From Secundilactobacillus mixtipabuli (GTDB taxonomy: Bacteria; Bacillota; Bacilli; Lactobacillales; Lactobacillaceae), in the NCBI RefSeq assembly GCF_002217925.1, contig NZ_BCMF01000003.1, positions 62,001 through 126,000 on the forward strand: 64,000 nucleotides of DNA. The letters run 5' to 3'. Shown piece after piece: positions 1 through 7,571 of this stretch. A program made the position numbers and the translations under genes. The notes under the pieces were generated by a model. The model searched no databases. It was given only the letters and a program-made list of their open reading frames with translations, and had not been told where the DNA came from. The number at the start of each line of letters is the position of its first letter. Positions within the stretch are counted from its first letter, which is position 1.

Positions 1-143
1 AATCAGAGGCGGAACTCAGAGCTGTCCTGCAAAATGATCCAGAGTGCAGTCATCAGTATCGGTCAACGAAGGGAGTTGTACCCGGTAATCGCTCGTTTGA
101 TGATCGCAGTCTGATTCATTTCAAAGTGACACCAGCAGAATAA
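1..143 (+). CDS. C-terminal end of an unrecognised protein (partial)
   Basis: The reading frame is open from the window edge and stops with TAA at 141-143, giving the last 46 residues of a protein whose start lies outside the window. The tail ends in a beta-strand-like stretch (SLIHFKVTPAE). It faintly recalls small ferredoxin-fold proteins such as the YciI family, but I see no diagnostic motif and assign no function. A strong hairpin follows two bases after the stop, as expected for the true end of a gene. Confidence 0.5.
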   Translation, partial: SEAELRAVLQNDPECSHQYRSTKGVVPGNRSFDDRSLIHFKVTPAE

Positions 144-144
144 A

Positions 145-213
145 CCAAAAAAGCCGCCGGAATATGGCGGATGAACTCAGGGTTCATCTTTCATATCCCA
201 ACGGCTTTTTTGG
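145..213. terminator. Branched bidirectional terminator
   Basis: A perfect 12-bp outer stem pairs 145-156 with 202-213 and encloses two smaller hairpins (a CCGCC/GGCGG stem and a GATGAAC/GTTCATC stem). The outer stem carries A and T runs on opposite sides, so it can end transcripts arriving from either side: the partial gene on the left and the rpsN transcript on the right. Confidence 0.75.
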
Positions 214-232
214 CCTTGAACAGGCTTAAAGG

Positions 233-355
233 TTATTTTTTGGTGTTAGCTGCGGTGCGCTTAGCATCCCGGATGACTTTCATCGCCCGTTTTCGGGTCT
301 TTAAGCTGGGACTCTTAAGACGACGGTAAGCGCTAGCCAGATCACTTTTTTCCAT
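233..355 (-). CDS. Small basic protein, putative metal-homeostasis family (40 aa)
   Basis: This 40-residue ORF starts with ATG at 355 after a good AGGAG site and stops with TAA at 233. It is strongly basic (repeated KTRKRAMK-like content) with no cysteines and no membrane segment. It lies 18 bp after the zinc-independent S14 gene on the same strand, so the two are probably co-transcribed. From memory, lactobacilli carry a very small protein beside this S14 form that is annotated 'putative metal homeostasis protein'; I base the call on size, composition and position. Its molecular role is not known to me. A ribosome-associated function is equally possible. Confidence 0.6.
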   Translation of the reverse strand: MEKSDLASAYRRLKSPSLKTRKRAMKVIRDAKRTAANTKK

Positions 356-373
356 AGGTAATCTCCTTGTGTT

Positions 374-643
374 TTACCAAGATGCCTTACGGACGCCAGG
401 AATTTGACCAAGGTGCGCGTATTTCCGAAAATTCAAGCGAGACATATTGAACTTACGCATGTAGCCACGCGGTCGGCCGTCTAAACCATCCCGGTTACGT
501 AACCGGTTAGGATTAGAATCCTTGGGTAGTCGTGCTAAGGCCTCGTAGTCGCCCTGAGCTTTTAATTCACGCCGAATAGTTGCGTATTTGGCGATCAGCT
601 CACGCTGCTTATTGTACTTCGCAATCTTTGATTTCTTTGCCAT
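374..643 (-). CDS. rpsN: 30S ribosomal protein S14, zinc-independent form
   Basis: The 89-residue protein has the S14 core, with a basic N-terminus and the [17 protein letters not shown] segment leading to the conserved C-terminal RKASW. It contains no cysteine, so it lacks the CxxC zinc ribbon of the short, zinc-binding S14. In Bacillus the cysteine-free paralogue is made under zinc starvation and is repressed by Zur; the same is likely here because a Zur-like box lies upstream. The start ATG at 643 has a GGAGGAAAT site. A TATAAT-like -10 on the minus strand lies at 717-722. The 40-residue basic gene follows in the same unit. Confidence 0.93.
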   Translation of the reverse strand: MAKKSKIAKYNKQRELIAKYATIRRELKAQGDYEALARLPKDSNPNRLRNRDGLDGRPRGYMRKFNMSRLNFRKYAHLGQIPGVRKASW

Positions 644-793
644 ATTTCCTCCAATGACTTAGTGATGTAGGTGTAACCAACCATTAAGTAATTACTCGGT
701 TAATAGCGTTAGCAGTATTATAATCTGTCACAACAACGGTTCTAATCTACCAATAATTGCTTCGAATTACTACTATTTTGACTTGGTTTAATT

Positions 794-814
794 AAACTGT
801 AATAATTACGCTTT
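794..814. promoter_or_regulatory. Zur-like operator
   Basis: The 21 bases around TGTAATAATTACG form a 7-1-7 inverted repeat with A/T flanks and closely match the Bacillus-type Zur box (TCGTAATnATTACGA core). It sits between divergent rpsN (zinc-independent S14) and the thiamine-precursor genes. It is about 75 bp upstream of the visible rpsN -10. It also overlaps a possible plus-strand promoter (TTGACT 778-783, AATAAT 801-806), so which direction it controls is unresolved. Confidence 0.55.
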
Positions 815-867
815 GCAGCTGATACAGAGCAGCAGTAATTATGGTAAAATGATAACTGAAAATTGAA

Positions 868-952
868 TGCACTAGGGGCGCCATTTGGCTGAGATAGATG
901 AATCTAGTCCCTTCGAACCTGTATAGTTAATACTTGCGAAGGAAAGTGTACG
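868..952 (+). ncRNA. TPP riboswitch aptamer (thi box)
   Basis: The element contains the landmark blocks of the thiamine pyrophosphate aptamer in order: CTAGGGGCGCC, GGCTGAGA, CCCTTCGAACCTG and TAATACTTGCGAAGGA. The ends pair as the P1 helix (TGCACT with AGTGTA). It precedes cytX-thiW, two uptake genes for thiamine precursors, which fits repression when TPP is high. Confidence 0.95.
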
Positions 953-971
953 TGAACATCAAAGAAATGAT

Positions 972-1016
972 GATCTTTCAGTGCGCGGAACCAACTGCGG
1001 CTGGAAGATTTTTTGT
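972..1016 (+). terminator. Riboswitch-controlled terminator upstream of cytX
   Basis: The segment GATCTTTCAG pairs (with one G-U) with CTGGAAGATT and is followed at once by a run of T. This is the expression platform of the TPP riboswitch, so control is by transcription attenuation. The T-run reaches 1016, which places any true start codon downstream of it. Confidence 0.75.
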
Positions 1017-1036
1017 TTGGAAAAGGGGCTTTTAGA

Positions 1037-2221
1037 TTGGGTAATACGAAACCGAGCGGGCTATTTCTGCTCTGGATGGGTGCAGCGATTTCAATCGCTG
1101 AAATTGTGACGGGGACGTTGATTGCACCATTAGGTTGGAAAAGTGGGCTACTCGCCATTTTGATTGGTCATATTATCGGCTGTTTTGTCTTTTTGTTGCC
1201 AGCCGGTTACTTGTCAGCGCAACAGAATCGGACAGCGATTCAAGCCACTCGAACGGTTTTTGGACAACCAGGTGTCTGGCTGTTTTCGTTGCTGAACGCG
1301 TTGCAGCTGCTAGGTTGGACGGCGGTGATGATTGTCAACGCCCAGCTGGCGATGAACGGACTTTCGAAGGCGCTGTTCAACTACCGCTCCGTATTAGTAA
1401 TGTCACTAGTCGTAGCCGTATTGATCGTCGTTTGGCTGTTAATGGATCATAAATGGCTCTTTAAGGTGAACAACGTGATCGTGGTGCTTTTAGCTATCGG
1501 AATGGTACTGATGCTTTGGACCATTATTAAAGAGGGCCGGCTGCAAAACAGTGCCAATTTGGCACCATTAAGTTTTGGTGCCGCGGTTGAATTAAACGTC
1601 ACCATGGCACTTTCGTGGTTACCACTGATCGGCGACTACACCCAGCATACTGATCAACCCTTTAAAACCAGTATGGCCAGTGTTTGCGGCTACTTTATTG
1701 CCAGTGTTGCCATGTTTTCCCTGGGGCTGTTCACGGTGATTTTAACTGGGCAAGCCGACTTTACAACGGTGCTGTCCCATTCCAGCATGGGGATGATTGC
1801 TTTACTGGTGATTGTTTTTTCAACGGTGACAACGACTTTCATGGATGCCTACTCTGCTGCTACTAACATTGCTAACTTGGTGAAAACCAAGGCCGTGAAT
1901 CTGGTAGCTATCGGTGTGACGATTTTAGGCTTATTGATTGCGCTATTTGTATCAATGGCCTATTATCAAAACTTCTTAAATGCCATTGGCGCAGTTTTCA
2001 CACCCTTGTTTGCAATTTTATTTGTCAGCGTCTTTTTGATGCATCAACGGCTTTCATTACCGCTGAACTTTATTTGGTGGCTGATTGGTGTCGTTGGTTA
2101 TTCGTGGTTGCAAAAGTTAGATTTCTTCTTGGGGACGACCTTCTTCTTGCTACTGGTTCTGGGATTAGGGGTTTATCTGACCGGATTAGTGACGAAGAAA
2201 TACCCGTTGATGACGGATTAG
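1037..2221 (+). CDS. cytX: Hydroxymethylpyrimidine/cytosine-type permease, CytX family
   Basis: Membrane transporter of the nucleobase:cation symporter-1 family with about twelve hydrophobic segments; CytX members are predicted to import the thiamine precursor hydroxymethylpyrimidine. The N-terminal LWMGAAISIAEIVTGT segment is typical of the family. I choose the TTG at 1037 (394 aa) because it has an AAAGGGG site at the right distance. The TTG at 1013 lies inside the T-run of the riboswitch terminator. Control by the upstream TPP aptamer and position before thiW strongly support a role in thiamine supply. Substrate is inferred from context; cytosine or a related base cannot be excluded. Confidence 0.88.
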   Translation: MGNTKPSGLFLLWMGAAISIAEIVTGTLIAPLGWKSGLLAILIGHIIGCFVFLLPAGYLSAQQNRTAIQATRTVFGQPGVWLFSLLNALQLLGWTAVMIVNAQLAMNGLSKALFNYRSVLVMSLVVAVLIVVWLLMDHKWLFKVNNVIVVLLAIGMVLMLWTIIKEGRLQNSANLAPLSFGAAVELNVTMALSWLPLIGDYTQHTDQPFKTSMASVCGYFIASVAMFSLGLFTVILTGQADFTTVLSHSSMGMIALLVIVFSTVTTTFMDAYSAATNIANLVKTKAVNLVAIGVTILGLLIALFVSMAYYQNFLNAIGAVFTPLFAILFVSVFLMHQRLSLPLNFIWWLIGVVGYSWLQKLDFFLGTTFFLLLVLGLGVYLTGLVTKKYPLMTD

Positions 2222-2266
2222 TTGAGTGAGAGTCGCTTAAGAAGAGCATAGAGAGGAATAACAGTT

Positions 2267-2773
2267 ATGAACAAGAAAGTTTATTATTTAACCTTAACGT
2301 CCGTTCTTGTTGCTTTAGGGGTTATCGGTGGCAGTTTGTTTGAGTTCACAGTGGGTGTGGCAAAAGTTGCTCCGATGCAGCATTTGATCAACGTTGTTTC
2401 GGGTGCTTTATTAGGCCCGTGGTGGGCAATGACGCAAGCCTTTCTAACGTCATTGATTCGTAATCTGTTAGGAACTGGCACGATTTTAGCCTTTCCCGGT
2501 AGTATGTTCGGTGCCTTTTTGAGCGGCCTACTGTTCAGATACACGAAGCGGCTGATTGCGGCGGTGTTCGGTGAATTGATTGGGACTGGTATTATCGGCG
2601 CTATTGCAGCTTATCCGATTGCGGCTTGGCTATTAGGCGCTAAGGGGGCCCTCTGGCTATTTGTGCCGAGCTTCTTCCTCAGTGCACTCGTGGGTTCAGT
2701 TATTGCCTATGTGTTATTGAAAAGTATCTGGGCAACGGTTATTCAGCCGCAGTTGAATCGAATTAATAAGTAG
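2267..2773 (+). CDS. thiW: ECF transporter substrate-binding component ThiW
   Basis: A 168-residue integral membrane protein with five or six hydrophobic segments, the size and style of an energy-coupling-factor S component. The central GALLGPWWAMTQAFLTSLIRNLLGTGTI region is characteristic of ThiW, predicted to take up the thiazole half of thiamine. It follows cytX by 45 bp with its own AGAGAGG site, so one TPP riboswitch controls uptake of both thiamine halves. It needs the shared EcfAA'T energising module, which is not in this window. A strong terminator follows directly. Confidence 0.88.
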   Translation: MNKKVYYLTLTSVLVALGVIGGSLFEFTVGVAKVAPMQHLINVVSGALLGPWWAMTQAFLTSLIRNLLGTGTILAFPGSMFGAFLSGLLFRYTKRLIAAVFGELIGTGIIGAIAAYPIAAWLLGAKGALWLFVPSFFLSALVGSVIAYVLLKSIWATVIQPQLNRINK

Positions 2774-2777
2774 TGTG

Positions 2778-2828
2778 AAAAAATAGCGTGCTGACCAGTC
2801 GTGAGACTGTCAGACACGCTATTTTTTT
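2778..2828. terminator. Terminator between thiW and apbE
   Basis: The arms AAAAAATAGCGTG and CACGCTATTTTTTT pair around a GAC/GTC inner stem. A-run and T-run on the two sides make it usable for both convergent genes. Confidence 0.85.
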
Positions 2829-2832
2829 GCAG

Positions 2833-3777
2833 TTAAATAAGGTGGTAATGATCGTCGGTTAACATAAAGCTGTCCTTCAAACCGGATGTAATGGCAACTC
2901 TGAAGTCGCGGGTGACAAAAATAGCGTCCAGCCCGGGCTGCTTTTCAATCATGGGAATCCCCTTTTCGATATCTTGGTAGAAAGCTTCAGTAGTCCAAAT
3001 ATCGCCATCAATGGAGAGGTCACTCACAATAGTGACACTCTCCAAATCGTTTTGAATCGGATAACCGGTCTTAGAGTCAAACATGTGATGGTAGTTGTGA
3101 CCGTTGATAACCAAGTAGCGCTCATAGATGCCAGAGGTGACGATCGATTTTGCGGGGGTGGTTAAAACGCCCAGTGCAACGTGACGTTCTTTTAAAGGGT
3201 TCTGAACGCCAATTCGCCATTGGCCATTTGTATGCGCACTGTCACCCACTAACAGGATGTTACCGCCAAGATCGATGATGCCGCTTTTGACACCGCGCGA
3301 CACCCATAAATCCTTGATAGCATCTGCAATGTAGCCTTTAGCAATGCCACCCAGATCGATTTCCATTCCCGGCTTAGTGAGGAAAACGGTTCGATTCTGA
3401 TCGTCTAGCTGGATATCGGCAGGATCAATGAGCTGCAGGCGTTCTTTAATGTCTGCATCAGACGGCAGGTTAGCACCATCAAAACCAATTTTCCAGAGCT
3501 TGACCAGTGGTCCAATGGCGGTATTAAAGCCCAAGTGCCAATTGCTGACTTCCACTGCACGTTTAACCAGTTTGTAGGTGATTTCTGAGACCTGAACGGG
3601 TTTTTGGCCCGCAGCATGGTTGACCGACATCACTTCAGAAACGGGGCGGTTAACCGTCAAAATATCTTCATAGTGCGCAATCAAGTCATTGCCTGCATCG
3701 AGATCTGCTTCGGTTGCTGGTTCGTTCACCGAGAGGGTTATGGCTGTTCCTAAGCCATAGTATTTTTTTTGAATCAT
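2833..3777 (-). CDS. apbE: FAD:protein FMN transferase
   Basis: ApbE enzymes attach FMN covalently to a Thr or Ser of target flavoproteins outside the membrane. The 314-residue protein shows the family marks in order: EIDLGGIAKGYIADAI, the SGIYERY segment, HHMFDSKTGYP, and a C-terminal acidic segment (DGDIWTTEAF) where metal and FAD are bound. Start is ATG 3777 with a GGAAGG site; a TTG directly before it is the alternative. No lipoprotein signal is visible, so it may act in the cytosol or be a non-lipid form. No protein with an FMN-bind domain lies nearby. It has a peculiar leader region upstream (see 3839-4050). Confidence 0.88.
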   Translation of the reverse strand: MIQKKYYGLGTAITLSVNEPATEADLDAGNDLIAHYEDILTVNRPVSEVMSVNHAAGQKPVQVSEITYKLVKRAVEVSNWHLGFNTAIGPLVKLWKIGFDGANLPSDADIKERLQLIDPADIQLDDQNRTVFLTKPGMEIDLGGIAKGYIADAIKDLWVSRGVKSGIIDLGGNILLVGDSAHTNGQWRIGVQNPLKERHVALGVLTTPAKSIVTSGIYERYLVINGHNYHHMFDSKTGYPIQNDLESVTIVSDLSIDGDIWTTEAFYQDIEKGIPMIEKQPGLDAIFVTRDFRVAITSGLKDSFMLTDDHYHLI

Positions 3778-3838
3778 CAAGGAGTCACGCCTTCCATAAA
3801 AAGTCTTATTAAAAGTCTTATTAGTTTAAGATAACACA

Positions 3839-3874
3839 AAACCGCGTTGACTGAATATAGCAGTCAACGCGGTT
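3839..3874 (-). terminator. Strong hairpin in the apbE leader
   Basis: AACCGCGTTGACTG pairs perfectly with CAGTCAACGCGGTT around a short loop; on the minus strand TTTTGTGTT follows. It lies between a possible leader transcript (from about 4060) and apbE, so it is either the end of a small RNA or an attenuator for apbE. Confidence 0.65.
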
Positions 3875-4060
3875 CATTACTATCTGAAAGGTCTAACAAT
3901 TGTGAGAATGAATTTGCATTTCATGAGATACGCGTGATTAGGTGTTACAAAGCTACATGCTTGATGAGGTAAGACGCTCTAGCGGCTCGTAACACCCAAG
4001 GACCCTATTGAGTAGTTTCTTTCATACACTATTCCTCCATTTCTACTGTGATGAAAAACT
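3875..4060 (-). ncRNA. Candidate structured leader or small RNA with a 6-codon ORF
   Basis: On the minus strand a TATACA -10-like box (about 4059-4064) is followed by a good GGAGGAAT site and an ATG at 4025 opening a six-codon ORF (MKETTQ, stop TAG). After it comes a segment closed by GGTGTTAC/GTAACACC (3940-3996) with inner stem-forming blocks, then the hairpin at 3839-3874. A strong SD in front of a six-codon ORF followed by RNA structure is the layout of translation-coupled attenuators. No known RNA family was recognised. Confidence 0.35.
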
Positions 4061-4272
4061 TATGTATACCAATTACGGATGGACAAGGTCACTTCCTTTA
4101 ATTGGATTGCCGTTACTATAACATTAAATTAAAATGAGTGCAACATTAAGATAAAATTAGATAAAGGTATCAGATCCATACTCAGCCAATGACTCAGAGA
4201 ACTTGCCATTTAGCCGAGAGCAGCGTAATTTAAAAGGTGTATCAAAGAGATAGAGAGAAGAGAGGGTCAAAA

Positions 4273-4707
4273 TTGAAAGTTGAAAAACTGACAAAGCTGA
4301 CGGAAACAAATGAGCAGGCACTGATGGCGATTTGGCTTGCGGGAAATTTGGATTCTCACCCGTTTATCGCTGCAAAATACTGGCAGGATCGCGTCTCTGC
4401 AGTTTCAAAGCAACTGGCGAAGGCGACGATTTATGTTGTGCTGCAAGACGATCAGATCATTGGTTTTGCGGGAATGATGACGAATTATCTAGCTGGTTTA
4501 TTTGTTAAACCGGGTTTCCGTGACGAGGGGATCGGCAGTCTTTTGCTGTTCGCGCTGAAATCAGATTATAAACAAATTCGTTTAAGTGTCTATGAAAAAA
4601 ATAGTAAAGCAGTTCGGTTCTATGAGCGCCAAGATTTCGACAAAATTGACCGTTCATTAAATCCAGAAACCAATGAAGTTGAATTAAAAATGAAATGGAA
4701 AGAATAA
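4273..4707 (+). CDS. GNAT family N-acetyltransferase
   Basis: The protein (144 aa from TTG 4273, which follows an AGAGAGGG site; an upstream GTG at 4237 has no good site) has the GNAT fold pattern. The acetyl-CoA loop is seen as LFVKPGFRDEGIGSLLL, followed by the typical LSVYEKNSKAVRFYERQDF region. Such enzymes move an acetyl group from acetyl-CoA to an amine; the substrate cannot be told. It stands alone between two intergenic regions. Confidence 0.85.
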   Translation: MKVEKLTKLTETNEQALMAIWLAGNLDSHPFIAAKYWQDRVSAVSKQLAKATIYVVLQDDQIIGFAGMMTNYLAGLFVKPGFRDEGIGSLLLFALKSDYKQIRLSVYEKNSKAVRFYERQDFDKIDRSLNPETNEVELKMKWKE

Positions 4708-4865
4708 CCGTTATTTGGTCAAAACTAGATGTTGCTGGCTGCTGCTAATATCGCTTTCTCCTAGTCTTACCAGGTGTAAAAGGCTTATAATAGACGTGTG
4801 ATTTAAAGAGAATTGAACAGTTCAGTCTTGAATTGATAATCTTATGTTTAGGGGGGCACTATCCA

Positions 4866-5468
4866 ATGGGGATTATTTTGGTATTTATATTTGGCATCAT
4901 GACTATCATGGGGGGATTATCATGGTGGTATGCAGCACATTATAATGGCTTGGTCGGGACAACTGCGATTTTGACCATCATCAGTGTGGCTGGTTTGCTA
5001 TTCAGCTTTGGTTACGTTTATAAAAATGGTTGGGTGAAGCCAAGACAGGATCAGACAGTTGCTCAAAAGGCCAACGTTAAATCGAACCAATATTTTGCTC
5101 AAAAGAGTTCGGAAGCTGCTTCAATTGCTCTGCAGCATAAGGCAGAACAAAACGTCTTGCAGCAGTTACAGAAGTCGTACAGCGAAAAGGTTGGCGATGT
5201 TAGTTTTGATCAGGAAACTAAGACGTATACGATCACGCCAACGAATGCTAAGTACGTTAAAGCGGTCAAGACAATGTGGCAATATCCGAAAACCAATGCT
5301 AAATCGATCAAGACGATGTCAGACAACTATTTAAAGATGTCACAGTCAATCGACAAATCATTAAAGAGCAGCTACACCCTTCAAGTCAAACAATCAAAGA
5401 GTGGACCTGTCATTTTATCAATAAAGGATGGCAAGGCCAGCATCATGAATGAGAGTCAACAGAAATAG
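4866..5468 (+). CDS. Two-segment membrane protein of unknown function
   Basis: The 200-residue product from ATG 4866 (preceded by a very strong AGGGGGG site) begins with two transmembrane helices (residues about 1-25 and 31-55). A Lys/Gln-rich extracytoplasmic or cytoplasmic domain of about 145 residues follows. I do not recognise a family. The tail contains a repeated beta pattern (VSFDQETKTYTITPT and YTLQVKQSKSGPVILSI) that could be a small folded domain. It is monocistronic and ends in a strong terminator. Confidence 0.7.
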   Translation: MGIILVFIFGIMTIMGGLSWWYAAHYNGLVGTTAILTIISVAGLLFSFGYVYKNGWVKPRQDQTVAQKANVKSNQYFAQKSSEAASIALQHKAEQNVLQQLQKSYSEKVGDVSFDQETKTYTITPTNAKYVKAVKTMWQYPKTNAKSIKTMSDNYLKMSQSIDKSLKSSYTLQVKQSKSGPVILSIKDGKASIMNESQQK

Positions 5469-5497
5469 AATTACGGTTTTGAAAAGTAATCTGCGAA

Positions 5498-5539
5498 GCA
5501 TGGCATAAAATTCAACTGAATTTTATGCCATGCTTTTTT
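5498..5539 (+). terminator. Rho-independent terminator
   Basis: GCATGGCATAAAATTCA pairs with TGAATTTTATGCCATGC and is followed by six T. It closes the membrane-protein gene. Confidence 0.9.
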
Positions 5540-5648
5540 GATGCCCCAAAGTGGACATCCCCTGAAACGGTGGTATGTCTAGCCCAATTGTGCCTTTTTT
5601 CACGATCAGCAGGAAGTCATTTAAAAATTAAATAAATTTAGAAACAGC

Positions 5649-5709
5649 TTGACAGTCTAGATGGAAGGGCTTACATTTAGTTATGCAAACGTTTGTGCAA
5701 ACGTTTGCA
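5649..5709 (+). promoter_or_regulatory. Glucosidase promoter with double LacI-type operator
   Basis: TTGACA (5649-5654) and TACATT (5672-5677) are spaced by 17 bases. Starting seven bases later, two overlapping copies of TGCAAACGTTTG(CA) fill 5684-5709. This half-symmetric sequence with a central CG is the standard operator type for LacI-family proteins, such as the one encoded at 9022, and also resembles a cre. Binding here would block transcription start. Confidence 0.8.
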
Positions 5710-5868
5710 CGAAATAACTTCGATTTAATTTGAAACGGAACAGCGACATTTGATTGATTGCAATTATTGATAGAAAGGCTGTTCTGATAAAAAGACACCA
5801 CTTAATGCCTATCTGGCCAATACCGTTAAGCGATGTTACAAAATCATTTTGTAAAGGGATGTATTGAG

Positions 5869-7545
5869 ATGGAAAAATGGTGGGAAAACGCAGTTGTTTA
5901 TCAAGTTTACCCTGCAAGTTATCAAGATAGTAACAATGATGGGATTGGCGATTTACCTGGGATCACTGAACGACTAGACTACATCAAAAAGCTGGGTGCC
6001 GACATTGTTTGGCTAAGCCCAATTTACAAATCACCACAGGTTGATAACGGGTACGATATTGCGGATTATCAAGCAATCAACCCTGATTTTGGGACGATGG
6101 CAGATTTTGATGCGCTGCTGGCAAAAGCCCATGATTTAGGTTTGAAGATTATGATGGACATTGTTGTTAACCATACTTCGGATCAGCATCAGTGGTTCAA
6201 AGAAGCCTTAAAGGGTAAGGATAACCCCTATCGTGATTACTACATCTGGAAAGATGGTAAAAATGGAAGCGCTCCCAACAACTGGGGTTCCTTCTTCACC
6301 GGTCCTGCTTGGGAAAAGGATGATCAATCTGATCAGTACTACCTGCATTTGTTTGCTAAGGAACAGCCAGATCTTAACTGGGAAAATCCTAAATTACGCC
6401 ATTCCGTTTACGACATGATGAACTGGTGGGCAGATAAAGGGGTTGATGGTTTCCGGATGGATGTCATTAACTATATTTCTAAGCCAGAAGGTTTGCCAGA
6501 CGCCAAGAAGAACCCCGACGATCTGTACGCTAACCCTGAACCAATGGTTGCAAACGGCCATCGGATTCATGAATTCCTGCAAGAAATGAATCAAAACGTA
6601 ATGAGTAAGCACGATGTCGTAACCGTTGGTGAAGCACCATCCGTTACCACTGATGAAGCCAAGAAATACGCCAACTTAAACAACCAAGAGCTGAACATGG
6701 TCTTCCAGTTTGAACACATGTGCTTGGATGGCAATGATAATCCAGCTCTAGGGCGTTGGGCTGATAAAAAGGCGAGCTTAAAGGATTTACGGGCTAACTT
6801 GTCAAAATGGCAAGAAGCTTTAGCTGGTAAGGCCTGGAACTCTCTCTATTGGAACAACCATGACCAACCTCGTGTTGTATCACGTTTTGGCGATGACAGT
6901 ACCGAAGAATACCGGGTATTAAGTGCCAAAATGCTGGCAACCATGCTGCACATGCAGCAAGGAACCCCATACGTCTTCGAAGGTGAAGAAATCGGTATGA
7001 CCAACGCCTACTTCGATAAACTGGATGATTACGTTGACCTTGACTCCATTAATTCTTATCACCAAATCGTTGATCAGCAAAAGCTGGTTGATGGTAAGAC
7101 CATGATGAAATACATCGCTAAGCACAGTCGGGATAACGCACGGACCCCAATGCAATGGGACAGCAGTAAAAACGCAGGCTTTTCTGACCATCAAACTTGG
7201 GAAAAGATGAATCCGCGGTACCACGACATTAACGTCAAGCAAGCTCTGGATGATAAAAACTCGGTTTTCTACTACTACCAAAAGCTGATCAAGTTACGTC
7301 ATGAGTTACCGGTCATTACCAATGGGACTTATGCGCTAGTTGACGGCAATGATCAGGATGAACAAGTTTATGCCTACACCCGGAAGAATGCTGATACGAC
7401 CTTGCTGGTGATCTTAAATTACACCAAGGAAAACGTTCAGCGGCACTATGATGTTCCAGCCAATGCCAAAGTGCTGATCAGTAATTATTCAGATGATCAG
7501 GGCGATAATATCCGTCCTTATGAAGCAAAAGTCTATCAATTTTAA
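5869..7545 (+). CDS. GH13 alpha-glucosidase (oligo-1,6-glucosidase type)
   Basis: Cytosolic exo-acting alpha-glucosidase, 558 aa, no signal peptide. The GH13 motifs are complete: DIVVNHTS, the nucleophile in GFRMDVINYISK, the acid/base Glu in TVGEAPSV, and NNHDQPR with the transition-state Asp. The nucleophile Asp is followed by Val, which in characterised enzymes favours alpha-1,6 bonds (isomaltose, panose), although trehalose-6-phosphate hydrolases share this feature. The start ATG 5869 has an AAAGGGATG site. It heads an operon with a sugar importer and a LacI-type regulator, so it probably splits imported maltose or isomalto-oligosaccharides. The double operator upstream predicts sugar induction. 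Confidence 0.9.
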   Translation: MEKWWENAVVYQVYPASYQDSNNDGIGDLPGITERLDYIKKLGADIVWLSPIYKSPQVDNGYDIADYQAINPDFGTMADFDALLAKAHDLGLKIMMDIVVNHTSDQHQWFKEALKGKDNPYRDYYIWKDGKNGSAPNNWGSFFTGPAWEKDDQSDQYYLHLFAKEQPDLNWENPKLRHSVYDMMNWWADKGVDGFRMDVINYISKPEGLPDAKKNPDDLYANPEPMVANGHRIHEFLQEMNQNVMSKHDVVTVGEAPSVTTDEAKKYANLNNQELNMVFQFEHMCLDGNDNPALGRWADKKASLKDLRANLSKWQEALAGKAWNSLYWNNHDQPRVVSRFGDDSTEEYRVLSAKMLATMLHMQQGTPYVFEGEEIGMTNAYFDKLDDYVDLDSINSYHQIVDQQKLVDGKTMMKYIAKHSRDNARTPMQWDSSKNAGFSDHQTWEKMNPRYHDINVKQALDDKNSVFYYYQKLIKLRHELPVITNGTYALVDGNDQDEQVYAYTRKNADTTLLVILNYTKENVQRHYDVPANAKVLISNYSDDQGDNIRPYEAKVYQF

Positions 7546-7571
7546 CGGATTAAATGAGGAGTGTGACAAAC

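Noticed and set aside
1013-1036. Earlier TTG start for cytX
   Set aside because: It lies in the T-run of the riboswitch terminator and has no proper SD, while TTG 1037 has one.
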